From NCBI RefSeq assembly GCF_048128805.1, contig NC_136016.1, positions 8,184,501 through 8,248,500 of the forward strand: 64,000 nucleotides of DNA. Reading direction: 5' to 3'. Under the pieces are notes generated by a model that saw nothing but the letters and a program-made list of their open reading frames with translations, was not told the DNA's origin and ran no database searches. Position numbers and translations under genes: made by a program. The stretch is from Centroberyx gerrardi (lineage: Eukaryota > Chordata > Actinopteri > Beryciformes > Berycidae). This document shows positions 62,601 to 64,000 of this stretch, piece by piece; the stretch's first letter is position 1, and the number at the start of each line of letters is the position of its first letter.

Positions 62601-63189
62601 CTGATTTCCAGAGTGATTACTTTGTGTAGAACACATGAGTTTGTAAGGGAGCAGTTAAAGCAGTCCAATTTGTTCAAACATACTCTTTTATTAAATAATT
62701 TGCAAAAGGTAACGTGTATAAAAAAGAACAAATCAATGACGTACAAAAGGTCATTGAGTCAATTAGTAACATGGTTTTAAGGATTGCTTGCAAGGATGAA
62801 GCTTGTATAACTGCAGGTAATAAAGCTTTTGTAATGGCTTACGTAGTTGTGTTACATAAGTTAATAAGTATATACATGTTGACAGTCAAGGCCATTCCTC
62901 ATAGCGACCAAACATTCCCCATCTTTAATTTGTATTTCACTTTTATTTTATATTAAAAAAAAAATAAAAAAAAAATAGAAAAAGTTCAAATGGGATTTTG
63001 GTCAGTATTTGTGCAGTATTTATAGTTAATGTCAAAAGGAATGAGAGAAGATGTCTTAGTATTTGTGATAAATTGAAAAAGAAAGGTCATAAATGTAAGC
63101 TTACACTATGACAGACTGAAATTCTTCAACTTTTTCAAAAAAGTTGAGGCAAATAATGAGATGACAAAGAGAGAGCTTATGCCTGGGTT

Positions 63190-63256
63190 AAACAAAACAA
63201 AACAAAACAAAACAAAACAAAACAAAACAAAACAAAACAAAACAAAACAAAACAAA
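63190..63256. repeat. (AAAAC)n tandem repeat
   Basis: About 13 perfect AAAAC units, followed by degenerate AAATC/AAATG units to about 63290. It lies in the presumed cpxm2 3' UTR. Confidence 0.95.
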
Positions 63257-63435
63257 TCAATACAAATGAAAACAAATCAAAGCAAAACAAGCATCTCCTT
63301 TTAAGCAATCAACATTTTTCAATCTGTTGTCTCCAAACTGCAATTCCACTGGCAGCACTCTGGAGGAATCTGACAGAGGTCCAGACCCAGGCCAGCAGTC
63401 CTGATCAAAACCCAGTCTGATCAGAGCAGACGTTT

Positions 63436-63466
63436 GCTTCTTCTTCTTCTTCTTCCTCTTCTTCTT
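63436..63466. repeat. (CTT)n microsatellite
   Basis: CTT units with one CCT interruption, 13 bp past the cpxm2 stop codon on the minus strand (GAA in the transcript). Confidence 0.85.
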
Positions 63467-63478
63467 GATCCCTCATCC

Positions 63479-64000
<522 letters not shown>

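Larger units (their letters stand above)
62665..63478 (-). other. cpxm2: cpxm2 3' UTR
   Basis: Minus-strand sequence after the TAA at 63481-63479. AATAAA signals on the minus strand lie near 62948-62943 and 62691-62686, so two end points are possible. It contains a GAA-rich run next to the stop and an AAAAC minisatellite. Confidence 0.5.

Noticed and set aside
63190-63256. Regular tandem units that could be taken for a CRISPR-like array
   Set aside because: The unit is AAAAC with no spacers, so this is a simple minisatellite in a vertebrate genome.

Overview
The window is vertebrate, and almost certainly teleost, nuclear DNA. The genes are split by GT-AG introns and the noncoding DNA is AT-rich. 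It is full of CA/GT, ATT and GAT microsatellites and fish-type dispersed repeats. The gene order matches the vertebrate block HMX3 - (HMX2) - BUB3 - GPR26 - CPXM2 (human 10q26). No species can be named from the sequence alone.

Layout: (1) 318-1792, + strand: an HMX3-type homeobox gene of two exons, with 3' UTR to about 2840. (2) 2840-4430: spacer with a 322-bp hAT-type MITE. (3) 4437-9590, + strand: bub3, a spindle-checkpoint WD40 protein, with a noncoding first exon and seven coding exons giving 326 aa. (4) 9.6-18.4 kb: gene-free DNA with GC-richer islands that look like conserved noncoding elements. (5) 33.05-19.99 kb, - strand: a 328-aa gene assembled here from six coding exons plus a leader exon. 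It carries a NERD (nuclease-related) domain, and its last exon lies about 9.9 kb downstream of the rest. It has no counterpart I know at the human locus. (6) 33.2-50.8 kb: a second gene-free stretch with candidate regulatory islands and three strong palindromic hairpins within 1.6 kb. (7) 51.25-55.23 kb, + strand: gpr26, an orphan GPCR of 337 aa in three exons. (8) 55.2-62.6 kb: 3' flank of gpr26, including a 602-bp MITE with terminal inverted repeats over 100 bp long. (9) 62.67-63.74 kb, - strand: the last exon and 3' UTR of cpxm2, whose remainder lies beyond the right edge.

The genes do not form a pathway. The likely link is regulatory. hmx3 is a developmental transcription factor (inner ear, lateral line, hypothalamus in other vertebrates), and its flanking deserts probably hold long-range enhancers that keep bub3, the NERD gene and gpr26 in place as bystanders. 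No hmx2 lies between hmx3 and bub3, where human has it. This suggests the lone hmx3 copy from the teleost genome duplication (hmx3b-like).

The most novel item is the NERD-domain gene. Coordinates of all spliced genes were read by hand from splice signals and phase, and every junction used keeps the reading frame.
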